Positions 50,688 through 60,266 are shown, numbered from the stretch's first letter. The stretch: DNA of 64,000 nucleotides from Mesorhizobium intechi (GCF_002879535.1 NZ_PNOT02000368.1:1-64000), one strand, 5' to 3'. Numbers and translations are program-made. The notes: generated by a model from the letters alone, not told the origin.

Positions 50688-51491
50688 GTGAAAATGAAGC
50701 GTCTGGTCATAAACCTCGATCGATCTCCCGAGCGGCTTGCCCACATGTCGAGGGAATTCGCCCGCGTCAGCATTGGGTTCGAGCGGGTCGCAGGGATCGA
50801 TGCCAAGGAGAACCCCGACCTGATGCTGCAGCCGCAGCACGCAATACACGCTACCCGGCCGCTCTCCGGCAGCGAAATCGCCTGCCTGCACAGTCATCGA
50901 GCCTGCTGGACGATCATTGCGCATGACGAGGCCCCATACGGCGCCGTGTTCGAAGACGACATGGTGTTCTCAAGCAAGGCCGGGGCGTTGCTGGGCGATA
51001 CGAGTTGGGTGCCGGCGGACGCCGATGTGGTGAAGCTCGAGACGTTCTTCTCCAGAACCGTGATCCAGAGGAAGAGGACCCCTGCCGGACATGGTTTTTC
51101 GGTGGTCCGGCTTCGCAAGGGCCATCCGGGGGCCGGCGGTTATCTGCTGTCGCGTCGAACGGCGCGCGATTTTCTGGAGGCAACGACGCACGCCAACATT
51201 GCTGTCGATGACCTGATCTTCAACCCCATCATGTCGGCCGGCAAGACCATCTACCAACTTGTTCCGGCGCTCTGCGCTCAGGATCAATTCGTCGACGGCA
51301 GGCTGCCAAGCCTGCTTGACCAGGAACGCGATGCCGCGCGGACCGCGAGCGGGCTTATGACAAGGCAGAGGAAGCCGATGACCGTGAGAATCAGCAGAGA
51401 GGCCGGGCGAACCGCACGGTGGATCGCCGATTTCTGCAGATTCCGGCAACGGATCGTCGTCCCCCTCGATTCGGTCGAGGCATCGGATTAG
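50688..51491 (+). CDS. Glycosyltransferase family 25 protein (LPS-type)
   Basis: Sugar transferase of 267 residues (265 if it starts at ATG 50694). The family 25 pattern is clear: a start RLVINLDRSPERLAHM, the acceptor motif LSGSEIACLHSHRACW and the metal-binding DD in VFEDDMVF. Likely substrate is a lipopolysaccharide or other surface glycan. The GTG at 50688 and ATG at 50694 share no strong ribosome site. It precedes glnD on the same strand with a 90-bp gap, at the right edge of the segment inserted between mutS and glnD. Confidence 0.85.
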   Translation: MKMKRLVINLDRSPERLAHMSREFARVSIGFERVAGIDAKENPDLMLQPQHAIHATRPLSGSEIACLHSHRACWTIIAHDEAPYGAVFEDDMVFSSKAGALLGDTSWVPADADVVKLETFFSRTVIQRKRTPAGHGFSVVRLRKGHPGAGGYLLSRRTARDFLEATTHANIAVDDLIFNPIMSAGKTIYQLVPALCAQDQFVDGRLPSLLDQERDAARTASGLMTRQRKPMTVRISREAGRTARWIADFCRFRQRIVVPLDSVEASD

Positions 51492-51581
51492 GTCGCTTGC
51501 CCGGCCGCCAGCAGGCCCCATACCCAGCGCCGCGAAAACACGCTATAGACGCCGCCCAAATGGCAAGGCCGACTGATACCG

Positions 51582-54383
51582 ATGGCGAAAATCTCCCTGA
51601 AGCTGGATGAACTGATCGACGGCGAAGCCTTGCGCAGCGAGATGACCGCGCTGACGACGACCACGGCGGGTGACGGTTCGGGGCCCGCCGCCCGCGCCGG
51701 CGTCCTGCAGCTTCTCAAGGCCCGGCTCGCCGAAGGCCGAAAGATTGCCGCGGCCATGCTGAAGGAGGATGGCGGCGGCAATGCCTGCGCCGAGCGATTG
51801 TCGCATCTAATGGATGAGCTCATCCGGGCGCTTTACGATTTCGCGGCGACGCATGTTTACCGGGTGAAGAACCCTTCGTCGGCCGAACGCATGGCCGTCG
51901 TGGCGGTCGGCGGCTATGGCCGCGGCACGCTGGCGCCGGGATCCGACATCGATCTTCTGTTCCTCTTGCCCTACAAGCAGACGCCATGGGGCGAACAGAC
52001 CGTCGAATACATGCTCTACATGCTGTGGGATCTCGGCTTGAAGGTCGGCCACGCCACCCGCAACATCGATGAGTGCCTGCGGCTGTCGCGCACCGACATC
52101 ACCATCCGCACCTCGATCCTGGAAGCGCGCTTCCTGTGGGGCGAACGCAAGCTTTATGACGAGCTGATGCTGCGCTTCGACCACGAGGTGGTGCGCACGA
52201 CCGGCCCGGAATATGTGCAGGCCAAGCTCGCGGAGCGCGACGAGCGCCACGCCAAGGCCGGCGAGAGCCGCTATCTGGTCGAGCCCAACGTCAAGGACGG
52301 CAAGGGCGGCCTGCGCGACCTGCAGACGCTGTTCTGGATCGGCAAGTACTTCTACCGGGTGCGCACCGGCGAGGAGCTGGTCGAAAAGGGCGTCTTCACC
52401 GAGGCCGAATACCGCGAGTTCCAGAAGGCCGAGGATTTCCTGTGGGCGGTGCGCTGCCACATGCATTTCCTCACCGGCAAGGCCGAGGAGCGGCTGCATT
52501 TCGACATCCAGCGCGAGATCGCCGAGCGGCTCGGCTACACCACCCATCCCGGCCTGTCGGCGGTCGAGCGCTTCATGAAGCACTATTTCCTCGTCGCCAA
52601 GGATGTCGGCGACCTGACCCGCATCTTTTGCGCGGCGCTCGAGGAGGAACAGGCCAAGCACGTTCCCGGCTTCAATCGCATCTTCCTCACCTTCCAGCGC
52701 CGCAAGCGTAAGCTCGCCGGCACTTCCGATTTCATTGTCGACAACCACCGCATCAACATCGCCGACGATCAGGTGTTCGAGCGCGATCCAGTCAACCTGC
52801 TCAGGCTGTTCTGGTTCGCCGACAAGCACGGGCTGGAATTCCACCCCGATGCGCTGAAGCTGCTCACCCGCTCGCTCGGCCTGGTCAACAAATCGCTGCG
52901 GCGCGACGAAGAGGCCAACCGGCTGTTCCTCGACATATTGACCTCCGACCGCAATGCCGAACTCAATCTGCGGCGCATGAACGAGGCGGGGCTGCTGGGC
53001 AGGCTGATCCCCGATTTCGGCAAGATCGTCGCCATGATGCAGTTCTCTTTGTATCACCACTACACGGTCGACGAGCACCTGATCCGCTGCATCGGCGTGT
53101 TGGCCGAGATCGAGCGCGGCGACGGCGAAAAGGTGCATCCGCTGTCGCATTCGCTGATGCCCGGCCTGAAGAAGAGCCGCGAGGCGCTTTATGTCGCCGT
53201 CTTGCTGCACGACATCGCCAAGGGCAGGCCGGAAGATCATTCCGAGGCCGGCGCCCGCATCGCACGGCGCATCTGCCCGCATATGGGCCTGTCGGCGGCG
53301 GACACGGAAACCGTCTCCTGGCTGGTCGAGAACCATCTCGTCATGTCGATGACGGCGCAGACCCGCGACCTCAATGACCGCAAGACCATCGAGGATTTCG
53401 CCTCGATCGTGCAGTCGGTCGAGCGGCTGAAGCTGCTGTTGATCCTCACGGTCTGCGACATCAGGGGTGTCGGACCGGGTGTGTGGAACGGCTGGAAGGG
53501 CCAATTGCTGCGCACGCTCTATTACGAGACGGAACTGCTGCTGACCGGCGGTTTCTCGGAAGTGTCGCGCGCACAGCGCACCGCGGCGGCGCGCGAACGC
53601 CTCGCCGAAGCGCTCGCCGACTGGTCCGACAAGGCCCGCAAGCGCTATGTCGGGCTGCATTATGAGAACTACCTGCTGACCGTCGACCTGCCGGATCAGC
53701 TGCGCCACGCCGAATTCGTCCGCGAGGCCGACGACGCCGGCAAGAAGCTCGCCACCATGGTCAAGACCCACCAGTTCGAGGCGGTGACCGAAATCACCGT
53801 TCTGGCGCAGGACCATCCCCGTCTTCTCTCGGTCATTGCCGGGGCATGCGTCGGCGCCGGCGGCAATATCGTCGACGCGCAAATCTTCACCACCGCTGAC
53901 GGCCGCGCGCTCGACACCATCCTGATTTCGCGGGAATTCGACCGTGACGAGGACGAACGCCGGCGTGCCGAGCGCGTCGGCCGGCTGATCGAGGACGTGC
54001 TGTCGGGCAAGAGCTGGCTGCCGGAGATGATCGAGAAGCGCACCAAGCCAAAGCGCGGCGCCAAGGTGTTCAAGATCCCGCCACGCGCCGAAATCCGCAA
54101 TACGCTCTCAAACCGGTTTTCGGTCATCGAGGTCGAGGGGCTCGACCGCCCGGGCCTGCTGTCGGAGATCACCGGCACGCTGTCCGACCTGTCGCTCGAC
54201 ATCGCATCGGCACACATCACCACTTTTGGCGAAAAGGTCATCGACACCTTCTATGTCACGGACCTCACCGGCCAGAAGATCGACAGCCCGACCCGCATCG
54301 CCACCATCCGCAACCGGCTGATGGCAACGCTCGAAGGCATCTCGCCCGAACGCGGCGGCAAGGCCAAGGCGGCCGCCGAGTGA
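51582..54383 (+). CDS. glnD: Bifunctional PII uridylyltransferase/uridylyl-removing enzyme
   Basis: Nitrogen sensor of 933 residues that uridylylates or deuridylylates PII proteins according to glutamine level. The nucleotidyltransferase site is [20 protein letters not shown] near 110-129, a GlnE-like linker follows, the HD site is [19 protein letters not shown], and two ACT domains (starting near [20 protein letters not shown] and [19 protein letters not shown]) bind glutamine. Length and domain order agree with rhizobial GlnD. A 174-bp gap with an intergenic repeat separates it from murJ. Confidence 0.98.
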   Translation: MAKISLKLDELIDGEALRSEMTALTTTTAGDGSGPAARAGVLQLLKARLAEGRKIAAAMLKEDGGGNACAERLSHLMDELIRALYDFAATHVYRVKNPSSAERMAVVAVGGYGRGTLAPGSDIDLLFLLPYKQTPWGEQTVEYMLYMLWDLGLKVGHATRNIDECLRLSRTDITIRTSILEARFLWGERKLYDELMLRFDHEVVRTTGPEYVQAKLAERDERHAKAGESRYLVEPNVKDGKGGLRDLQTLFWIGKYFYRVRTGEELVEKGVFTEAEYREFQKAEDFLWAVRCHMHFLTGKAEERLHFDIQREIAERLGYTTHPGLSAVERFMKHYFLVAKDVGDLTRIFCAALEEEQAKHVPGFNRIFLTFQRRKRKLAGTSDFIVDNHRINIADDQVFERDPVNLLRLFWFADKHGLEFHPDALKLLTRSLGLVNKSLRRDEEANRLFLDILTSDRNAELNLRRMNEAGLLGRLIPDFGKIVAMMQFSLYHHYTVDEHLIRCIGVLAEIERGDGEKVHPLSHSLMPGLKKSREALYVAVLLHDIAKGRPEDHSEAGARIARRICPHMGLSAADTETVSWLVENHLVMSMTAQTRDLNDRKTIEDFASIVQSVERLKLLLILTVCDIRGVGPGVWNGWKGQLLRTLYYETELLLTGGFSEVSRAQRTAAARERLAEALADWSDKARKRYVGLHYENYLLTVDLPDQLRHAEFVREADDAGKKLATMVKTHQFEAVTEITVLAQDHPRLLSVIAGACVGAGGNIVDAQIFTTADGRALDTILISREFDRDEDERRRAERVGRLIEDVLSGKSWLPEMIEKRTKPKRGAKVFKIPPRAEIRNTLSNRFSVIEVEGLDRPGLLSEITGTLSDLSLDIASAHITTFGEKVIDTFYVTDLTGQKIDSPTRIATIRNRLMATLEGISPERGGKAKAAAE

Positions 54384-54465
54384 CTGCCATCCCCACCTTG
54401 TCCCACTCTCCAGAGCTGTTCACCGCATCGTGGAAGCGGCGAACCGCTGTACCTTTTCGCTCCAA

Positions 54466-54528
54466 CGCAATTCCCAAGGGGAAGCGCTATGCGCCCTTCC
54501 CGGGAAAAGCGTTTCACACTTTCCCTGG
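54466..54528. repeat. 63-nt intergenic repeat, copy 2 (inverted relative to copy 1)
   Basis: Begins CGCAATTCCCAAGGGGAAGC and contains the same central TTCCCGGGAA palindrome as 39815-39877, to which it aligns on the opposite strand at 52 of 63 positions without gaps. It fills most of the gap between glnD and murJ and ends about 30 bp before the murJ start codon, so it may lie in the murJ leader. Confidence 0.75.
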
Positions 54529-54557
54529 AATTGCTCTCTAAGGCAGTCTTCGAACGC

Positions 54558-56153
54558 ATGAGCCTCGTCAAGAAATTCGCCACCGTCGCTTCCGGCACGC
54601 TGATGAGCCGCGCGCTTGGTTTCGGCCGCGAGATGCTGATGGCGGCAGCGCTCGGCACCGGACCGGTGGCCGACGCCTTCAACGCCGCCTTCCAATTCCC
54701 CAACACCTTTCGCCGGCTGTTCGCCGAAGGCGCCTTCAACGCCGCCTTCGTGCCGCTGTTTGCCAAGGAGATCGAGACGCACGGCACCGACGGCGCCAAG
54801 CGTTTTTCCGAGGAAGTCTTCGGTGTGCTGTTCTCGGCGCTGCTGGCGCTGACCATCGCCATGGAACTGGCGATGCCGCTGATCGTGCGCTACATGGTCG
54901 CGCCGGGCTTTGCCGACACGCCGGGCAAGTTCGAGACGACCGTCCGGTTGGCGACGATCATGTTTCCCTACCTCATCTGCATGTCGCTCGCGGCCATGAT
55001 GGCCGGCATGCTGAATTCGCTGCGCCGCTATTTCGCGGCGGCGATCGCGCCCGCTTTCCTCAACATCATCCTGATCAGCGTGCTTGGCTACGCCTGGTAT
55101 CACGGGCTGGATGCGCATGCCGTAGGCTTCAGCCTGTCCTGGGGCGTGCTGGCGGCGGGGCTGGTGCAGCTCGCCATCGTCTGGGTGGCGGTGCGCAATG
55201 CCGGCATCTCGATCGGCTTCCGCCGGCCGAGGATGACGCCGAACGTCAAGCGCCTGCTGATCCTTGCCCTGCCTGCGGCGATCACCGGCGGCATCACCCA
55301 GATCAACCAGTTGATCGGCACGGCGATCGCCTCGGCGCAGGACAGTGCGGTATCCTCGCTCGCCTACGCCGACCGCGTCTACCAGCTGCCGCTCGGTGTC
55401 GTCGGCGTGGCGGTGGCGATCGTGCTGTTGCCCGAACTGTCGCGGGCGCTGAAGTCAGGCAATCTCATCGAGGCCGCCAACCTGCAGAACCGCTCCGTCG
55501 AATTCACCCTGTTCATGACCTTGCCGGCGGCGGCGGCGCTCTGGGTGATGTCGGAGCCGATCGTGCGGCTGGTCTATGAGCGCGGCGCGTTCGCCGCAAA
55601 CCATTCGACGCCGACCGTGGCGGCGATCCTGGCGATCTTCGGGCTTGGCCTGCCGGCCTTCGTGCTGATCAAGGCCTTCACCCCGGGCTATTTCGCCCGC
55701 GAGGACACGCGCACGCCGATGATCTTCGCCGCCATCTCGGTGGCGGTGAACGTCGCCACCGCGCTGACGCTGTTTCCCAGAATGGGCGCACCCGGCATTG
55801 CAGTGGCCTCGGCCGTGGCCGGCTGGGTCAACGCGCTGATGCTGCTTGCGGTCTTGATCCGGCGCGGCCATTGGGGCCGCGACGTGCCGCTCCTGAAGCG
55901 CATTCCCCGGCTGGTGCTGTCGGCGTTGGTGATGGCGGTGGCACTGTATTTCGCCGAGCACTGGCTTGCCGTCAGGCTCGGTCCGGGCTCGCCGCTGGTC
56001 ATCAAGGCGACGACGCTGATGGTGCTGGTGGGCGGCGGGGCGCTGCTCTACTTCGTCACCGCCTTTGCCACCGGCGGCGCCGATTTCGGCATGATCCGTC
56101 GCAATATTGGGCGCAAGGGACCACCGGCCGCAGAGACCGGCATCGACGACTAG
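54558..56153 (+). CDS. murJ: Lipid II flippase MurJ
   Basis: Peptidoglycan lipid II flippase of 531 residues with about 14 membrane helices. The N-terminal signature MSLVKKFATVASGTLMSRAL, then GFGREMLMAAALG and the NTFRRLFAEGAFNAAFVPLF segment is diagnostic of MurJ/MviN. ATG 54558 gives the family start, while an in-frame ATG at 54489 lies in the repeat. It follows glnD, as in other Rhizobiales, and precedes trpS by 117 bp. Confidence 0.97.
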   Translation: MSLVKKFATVASGTLMSRALGFGREMLMAAALGTGPVADAFNAAFQFPNTFRRLFAEGAFNAAFVPLFAKEIETHGTDGAKRFSEEVFGVLFSALLALTIAMELAMPLIVRYMVAPGFADTPGKFETTVRLATIMFPYLICMSLAAMMAGMLNSLRRYFAAAIAPAFLNIILISVLGYAWYHGLDAHAVGFSLSWGVLAAGLVQLAIVWVAVRNAGISIGFRRPRMTPNVKRLLILALPAAITGGITQINQLIGTAIASAQDSAVSSLAYADRVYQLPLGVVGVAVAIVLLPELSRALKSGNLIEAANLQNRSVEFTLFMTLPAAAALWVMSEPIVRLVYERGAFAANHSTPTVAAILAIFGLGLPAFVLIKAFTPGYFAREDTRTPMIFAAISVAVNVATALTLFPRMGAPGIAVASAVAGWVNALMLLAVLIRRGHWGRDVPLLKRIPRLVLSALVMAVALYFAEHWLAVRLGPGSPLVIKATTLMVLVGGGALLYFVTAFATGGADFGMIRRNIGRKGPPAAETGIDD

Positions 56154-56270
56154 AGCCTCGTTCGACCCTGCAGCACCATCTTGATCACGGCTGCGTCTTC
56201 GTCCATAAGCGCGCCGTCGCAAGACTTTCGCCGCGCGCGAAACGGCCCTCCACAAGCCATGAGGAAACCC

Positions 56271-57338
56271 ATGTCCGCCTTCAAGCCACTCGTCTTCTCC
56301 GGCGTCCAGCCGACCGGCAATCTGCATCTCGGCAACTATCTAGGCGCCATCAAGAAATTCGTCGCCCTGCAGGACACGTCCGATTGCATCTACTGCGTCG
56401 TCGACCTGCATTCGCTGACGGCGCAACTGGTCCATGACGACCTCGCCGACCAGACGCGCTCGATCACCGCCGCCTTCCTCGCCTCCGGCATCGACCCGAA
56501 GAAGCACATCGTCTTCAACCAGTCCCGGGTGATGCAGCACGCCGAGCTTGCCTGGATCTTCAATTGCGTCGCGCGCATCGGCTGGATGAACAAGATGACG
56601 CAGTTCAAGGACAAGGCCGGTAAGGACCGCGAAAATGCTTCGCTGGGCCTGCTCGCCTATCCCTCGCTGATGGCTGCCGACATCCTGCTCTACCGCGCCA
56701 CGCATGTGCCGGTGGGCGAGGATCAGAAGCAGCATCTGGAGCTGACTCGCGACATCGCCCAGAAATTCAACAATGATTTTTCCGACCGCATCGCCCGGCT
56801 TGGGGTCGGCGTCGAGATGCAGGTCGGCGAGGAGACGGTGAACGGCTTCTTCCCGATCACCGAACCGGTGATCGGCGGCCCGGCGGCGCGCATCATGAGC
56901 CTGCGCGACGGCTCGAAGAAGATGTCGAAGTCGGATCCGTCGGACCTGTCGCGCATCAACCTGACCGACGACGCCGACACCATCTCGAAAAAGATCCGCA
57001 AGGCCAAGACCGATCCCGAGGCCTTGCCGAGCGAAGTCGACGGGCTGGAAAGCCGGCCGGAGGCGGAAAACCTGGTCGGCATCTATGCCGGGCTGGCCGA
57101 GATGTCGAAGTCCGACGTGCTGAAGGCATTCGGCGGCCAGCAGTTTTCCGTGTTCAAGCCGGCGCTGGCCGACCTTGCGGTGGAGAAACTGGCGCCGATC
57201 GCCGGCGAGATGCGCCGCATCGAGGGCGACCGCGCCTATGTCGACGCGGTTCTGAGGGACGGCGGCGAACGCGCCGGCGTGCTCGCCGAAGCGACGATGA
57301 AGACGGTGCGCGACATCATCGGGCTGCTACAGAACTGA
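56271..57338 (+). CDS. trpS: Tryptophanyl-tRNA synthetase
   Basis: Class I synthetase of 355 residues that charges tRNA-Trp. The HIGH-type motif is [12 protein letters not shown] and the KMSKS motif is [12 protein letters not shown]; the Trp-binding [15 protein letters not shown] stretch is intact. ATG 56271 has GAGGA 5 nt upstream, and is preferred over ATG 56259. It is followed by a 281-bp gap that holds two large hairpins ahead of the universal stress gene. Confidence 0.97.
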   Translation: MSAFKPLVFSGVQPTGNLHLGNYLGAIKKFVALQDTSDCIYCVVDLHSLTAQLVHDDLADQTRSITAAFLASGIDPKKHIVFNQSRVMQHAELAWIFNCVARIGWMNKMTQFKDKAGKDRENASLGLLAYPSLMAADILLYRATHVPVGEDQKQHLELTRDIAQKFNNDFSDRIARLGVGVEMQVGEETVNGFFPITEPVIGGPAARIMSLRDGSKKMSKSDPSDLSRINLTDDADTISKKIRKAKTDPEALPSEVDGLESRPEAENLVGIYAGLAEMSKSDVLKAFGGQQFSVFKPALADLAVEKLAPIAGEMRRIEGDRAYVDAVLRDGGERAGVLAEATMKTVRDIIGLLQN

Positions 57339-57452
57339 TCCGCATCGTCAGTGCAGCGCACCATTCCGGCACACGGCACACTGGCCTAAGGTCGGCGGCT
57401 TGCCGCCGGTCGGCGGTGGTGGCAGATTGCGGCCGGCAACGCACGCGCGTCA

Positions 57453-57509
57453 CTGATTTTGAAATTCGCCAGGGTTCGCTATCAAGGGCAATGCGAATTT
57501 CAAAATCAG
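57453..57509 (+). repeat. Hairpin 1 of a tandem pair upstream of the usp gene
   Basis: A perfect 17-bp stem (left arm CTGATTTTGAAATTCGC, 57453-57469; right arm 57493-57509) with a 23-nt loop. It is the sister of the next hairpin: the arms differ at two positions and both changes are compensated on the opposite arm. Confidence 0.85.
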
Positions 57510-57532
57510 GGACACGAGCAAACTATTGATTT

Positions 57533-57609
57533 CTAGTGTCGTTTTTGATTTCGAAGTTCGCTCGGAGCGCGATATCGAAAGCAGGCGAACTTCGAAATCA
57601 CCACACTAG
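57533..57609 (+). repeat. Hairpin 2 of the tandem pair, adjoining the usp start
   Basis: A perfect 16-bp stem (left arm TGATTTCGAAGTTCGC, 57546-57561; right arm 57585-57600) with a 23-nt loop, extended by an outer 7-bp helix CTAGTGT/ACACTAG (57533-57539 with 57603-57609) across a small internal loop. The structure ends 10 nt before the usp ATG at 57620 and partly covers the only purine-rich stretch (AGG, 57608-57610) that might serve as its ribosome site. Confidence 0.85.
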
Positions 57610-57619
57610 GTAGATAGAC

Positions 57620-58111
57620 ATGGTCTCCAAACGCCTCAGCCGCGAAGCCGGTCATCGCAGGAAATTCCTGACGATCATCGACGATACGCCCGAGTGCGAG
57701 CGCGCCGTCGCCTACGCCTCGAAGCGGGCGCAGAGCACCAGCGGCACGCTGGTGCTGCTCTATGTCATCGTGCCGGACGATTTCCAGCATTGGCTCGGCG
57801 TCGAGAAGATCATGCGCGAGGAGGCGAACGCCACGGCGCGCGCGGCTCTCGATGGCTACGCCAACAAGGTTCGCCAGAAGCTCGGCATCGAGCCGGAGAT
57901 GGTGGTGCGTGAAGGCAAGCCGACGGACGAGATCCACAAACTGATCGAGGAGGACCAGGACATCGCCATCCTGGTACTGGCGGCCGGCGCCGGCAAGGAA
58001 GGTCCCGGGCCCCTGGTCGGTGCCGTGGCCGGCAAGGGCGCCGCCTTCCCCATTCCGGTCACGGTGGTGCCGCAGAATCTGTCCGACGAGGAGATCGACA
58101 GCCTCGCTTGA
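57620..58111 (+). CDS. Universal stress protein (UspA family)
   Basis: Cytoplasmic stress protein of 163 residues with one Usp domain: beta-strand KFLTIIDDTPECERAV at the start, LVLLYVIVPDDF, and a late VLAAGAGKEGPGPLVGAVAG region in place of the usual ATP-binding G-x2-G-x9-G(S/T) loop. The ATP site looks complete in spacing but not typical. The trpS-usp-nfu order is conserved in Rhizobiales. Its leader holds the large hairpin ending 10 nt before the ATG, so post-transcriptional control is plausible. Confidence 0.9.
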   Translation: MVSKRLSREAGHRRKFLTIIDDTPECERAVAYASKRAQSTSGTLVLLYVIVPDDFQHWLGVEKIMREEANATARAALDGYANKVRQKLGIEPEMVVREGKPTDEIHKLIEEDQDIAILVLAAGAGKEGPGPLVGAVAGKGAAFPIPVTVVPQNLSDEEIDSLA

Positions 58112-58208
58112 ACCCGGCCGGGATTCTGTCCCCAGCCAGCAAAAACATTCCCCCAGCCGGTCGCTCGGGCGATGCGTTTGGCTTGAATGTCCAGCCGATA
58201 AAGCCTAA

Positions 58209-58223
58209 TTAGAACTATTCCAA
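58209..58223 (+). promoter_or_regulatory. Irr (ICE) box-like dyad upstream of the NifU-like gene
   Basis: TTAGAA-CTA-TTCCAA differs at one position from a perfect TTAGAA-N3-TTCTAA dyad, the form of the iron control element bound by the haem-dependent regulator Irr in rhizobia. It ends 32 bp before the start codon of an Fe-S carrier gene, a fitting target. Assigned by eye from one site. Confidence 0.5.
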
Positions 58224-58255
58224 ACTAGCTGCCCGTAACGGGCACGGAGACGGCC

Positions 58256-58825
58256 ATGTTCATCCAGACCGAATCGACGCCCAATCCGGCGACGCTGAAA
58301 TTCCTGCCCAGCAAGGAAGTGCTGGTGGATGGTACCGCCGATTTCCGCGATGCCGACAGTGCGGCGACGGCCTCGCCGCTGGCCGGCCGGCTGTTCGAAA
58401 TCCCCGGCGTCACCGGCGTATTCTTCGGCTACGATTTCATCACGGTGACCAAGGACGGCCCCGACTGGCAGCACCTGAAGCCGGCGATCCTCGGCGCCAT
58501 CATGGAGCATTTCATGTCCGGCGCGCCTGTCATGGCGAAAAGCGGCCCGGCCGCGGAGACCAGCCAGACCGGCGAGTTCTACGACAAGGCGGACGAAGAA
58601 CTTGTCATCACCATCAAGGAACTGCTCGACACCAGGGTGCGCCCCGCGGTGGCCCAGGATGGCGGCGACATCACCTTCCGCGGCTTCGAGAACGGCACGG
58701 TGTTCCTGCACATGAAGGGCGCCTGCGCCGGCTGCCCGTCATCGACAGCGACGCTGAAGCACGGCATCCAGAACCTGCTTCGGCATTTCGTGCCGGAAGT
58801 GCAGCAGGTCGAACAGGTCGCCTGA
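58256..58825 (+). CDS. NifU-family Fe-S cluster carrier (Nfu)
   Basis: Scaffold/carrier of 189 residues that hands Fe-S clusters to client proteins. It has an N-terminal Nfu_N domain (MFIQTESTPNPATLKFLP) and a C-terminal NifU domain with the cluster-binding pair C157-A-G-C160 (GACAGCPSSTATL). There is no A-type or IscU-like domain, which makes it the mitochondrial Nfu1-like form and not the nitrogen-fixation NifU. An Irr-like box precedes it and a strong terminator follows. Cytoplasmic. Confidence 0.95.
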   Translation: MFIQTESTPNPATLKFLPSKEVLVDGTADFRDADSAATASPLAGRLFEIPGVTGVFFGYDFITVTKDGPDWQHLKPAILGAIMEHFMSGAPVMAKSGPAAETSQTGEFYDKADEELVITIKELLDTRVRPAVAQDGGDITFRGFENGTVFLHMKGACAGCPSSTATLKHGIQNLLRHFVPEVQQVEQVA

Positions 58826-58863
58826 CACCCCGTTGCCAGCACGATTTCAGTCGTAAAAAACAA

Positions 58864-58889
58864 AAAACCGGGCCGAATTGCCCGGTTTT
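58864..58889. terminator. Bidirectional intrinsic terminator
   Basis: A perfect 10-bp stem AAAACCGGGC-CGAATT-GCCCGGTTTT gives a U-run on both strands (ending TTTTC to the right, and an A-run AAAAAAC to the left that is U on the other strand). It separates the converging nfu and L,D-transpeptidase genes and should stop both. Confidence 0.88.
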
Positions 58890-58976
58890 CTGTTTGGGAC
58901 GTCCGTTGTTGCCTAGACGGTCCGCGTACGAACTTGTCTTCTCATGCGACCGTGATCCCGCGAGGGATCCTGGTCC

Positions 58977-59594
58977 TTACATCACGATGACCTTGGCGCC
59001 GACCGAGGCGCGGTCATAGAGATCGATGATGTCCTGGTTCATCAGCCTGATGCAGCCGGACGACATCGCCTTGCCGATCGAATTCCATTCCGGGCTGCCG
59101 TGCAGGCGGTAGCCCATGTCGCCGCCCTTGTTGAACAGATACATGGCGCGCGCGCCAAGCGGGTTCTTCAGGCCCGGCTCCATGCCATTGGCGAACTTCG
59201 CCAGTTCCGGCTGGCGCCTGATCATTTCGCGCGGCGGCGTCCAGGTCGGCCATTCGCGCTTCAGCGCGATATGGGCGGTGCCGTGCCATTCGAAGCCTTC
59301 GCGACCAACGCCGATGCCGTAGCGGATCGCGAGGCCGTCACCCTCGACGAAGTAGAGGTACTTGTTCTGCGTATCGACGATGATGGTGCCCGGCTTTTCC
59401 TTGGTGTCGTAGTTCACTTCCTGCCGGTGATACTGCCTCGGCACTTTTTCGATCGGAATGCGCGGCAGTTGGTAGCCGGCATCGGTCACTGCGCCGTAGT
59501 CGTTGGAGAAGATCTGCCCGCCGATGGTGCTGCAGCCGGCGATAGCCGTGGACAGCGCCAATGCGGCAATTATTGCAAACGACTTCATGCGCAT
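58977..59594 (-). CDS. L,D-transpeptidase lipoprotein (YkuD domain)
   Basis: Envelope enzyme of about 205 residues that forms 3-3 peptidoglycan cross-links or attaches proteins to the wall. A lipoprotein signal ends in the lipobox AIAG-C21. The YkuD catalytic domain (about 68-205) has H165 in MGYRLHGSPEW and nucleophile C181 in KAMSSGCIRLMNQD; the family's SHGC is SSGC here, a common rhizobial variant. ATG 59594 or 59588 are both possible starts. Convergent with nfu across a terminator and divergent from cueR. Confidence 0.9.
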   Translation of the reverse strand: MRMKSFAIIAALALSTAIAGCSTIGGQIFSNDYGAVTDAGYQLPRIPIEKVPRQYHRQEVNYDTKEKPGTIIVDTQNKYLYFVEGDGLAIRYGIGVGREGFEWHGTAHIALKREWPTWTPPREMIRRQPELAKFANGMEPGLKNPLGARAMYLFNKGGDMGYRLHGSPEWNSIGKAMSSGCIRLMNQDIIDLYDRASVGAKVIVM

Positions 59595-59751
59595 GAGATG
59601 ATCCGGTGCCCTGCCCAAACGTCAGCGGCACGAGTCGGCCGCCTTGTTGCCTTCATTCATGCTGGCATTTGCTTTGCTTGCCAAGCGCACGATGCCTATA
59701 TGCTGGGACTTGCGTGCTGGTAAGCGTATCAGTATGGCATTTCGGCAACAG

Positions 59752-59771
59752 CCTTCACCGGATTGTGAAGG
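59752..59771. promoter_or_regulatory. Dyad upstream of the CueR-type gene
   Basis: CCTTCAC-CGGATT-GTGAAGG is a perfect 7-bp inverted repeat with a 6-bp centre, 49 bp before the cueR start. It shares CTTC/GAAG half-sites with the copA operator but is one base longer between them. It may serve autoregulation. Confidence 0.45.
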
Positions 59772-59820
59772 AAATTCAATGGGCCTGACTCGCAGGCCTG
59801 GCAAAATCGAGGACCACGCC

Positions 59821-60243
59821 ATGAATGTCGGCGACGCCGCCCATCGTTCAGGCCTGCCGGCCAAGACCATCCGCTACTATGAGGAGATCGGCCTGATCGC
59901 GCCGGCGCGCGCCGCCAACGGTTACCGCGATTATTCCGGTGACGACATCCATCGGCTGACCTTCCTGCGCCGCGCGCGCAACCTCGGCTTTTCCATCGAC
60001 GATTGCCGCCAGTTGATGGCGCTCTACCAGGATCGCGGCCGCGCCAGCGCCGACGTGCGCGAGATCGCCGCCGCCCATGTAACGGCGATCGAGGAGAAGG
60101 TGCGCGAACTGCAGTCGATGCGCTCGACCCTGCAGAAACTGATCCACGCCTGCCATGGCGACGAGCGGCCGGATTGCCCGATCCTGGATGACATGGCAGG
60201 GGGTGCGGCGCCTGGCGACAACGCCGTCTCGGCGAGACCATAG
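59821..60243 (+). CDS. cueR: CueR-type copper-sensing MerR-family activator
   Basis: Cu(I)-responsive transcription factor of 140 residues. The MerR helix-turn-helix (MNVGDAAHRSGLPAKTIRYY, then EEIGLI) is followed by the GYRDY wing and a dimerisation helix. The metal loop has C111 and C119 (ACHGDERPDCP), the CueR CX7C pattern, and S76 (RASADVR) aligns with Ser77 of E. coli CueR, the mark of sensors for monovalent metals. GAGGA lies 7 nt before ATG 59821. The nearest fitting operator is at copA, about 9.5 kb away; the regulator is not next to its target. Confidence 0.9.
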   Translation: MNVGDAAHRSGLPAKTIRYYEEIGLIAPARAANGYRDYSGDDIHRLTFLRRARNLGFSIDDCRQLMALYQDRGRASADVREIAAAHVTAIEEKVRELQSMRSTLQKLIHACHGDERPDCPILDDMAGGAAPGDNAVSARP

Positions 60244-60245
60244 CA

Positions 60246-60266
60246 GACCCTGGCAAGGGATTTTTT
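60246..60266 (+). terminator. Weak terminator after cueR
   Basis: CCCT-GGCA-AGGG forms a 4-bp stem followed by GATTTTTT three bases after the cueR stop. The stem is short, so efficiency is uncertain. Confidence 0.35.

Noticed and set aside
51807..53882. 691-codon minus-strand open frame inside glnD
   Set aside because: Shadow of glnD; composition typical of an antisense frame.
58256..58825. Nitrogen-fixation NifU
   Set aside because: The protein has the Nfu_N plus NifU C-terminal architecture of a housekeeping Fe-S carrier, with no nif genes nearby.
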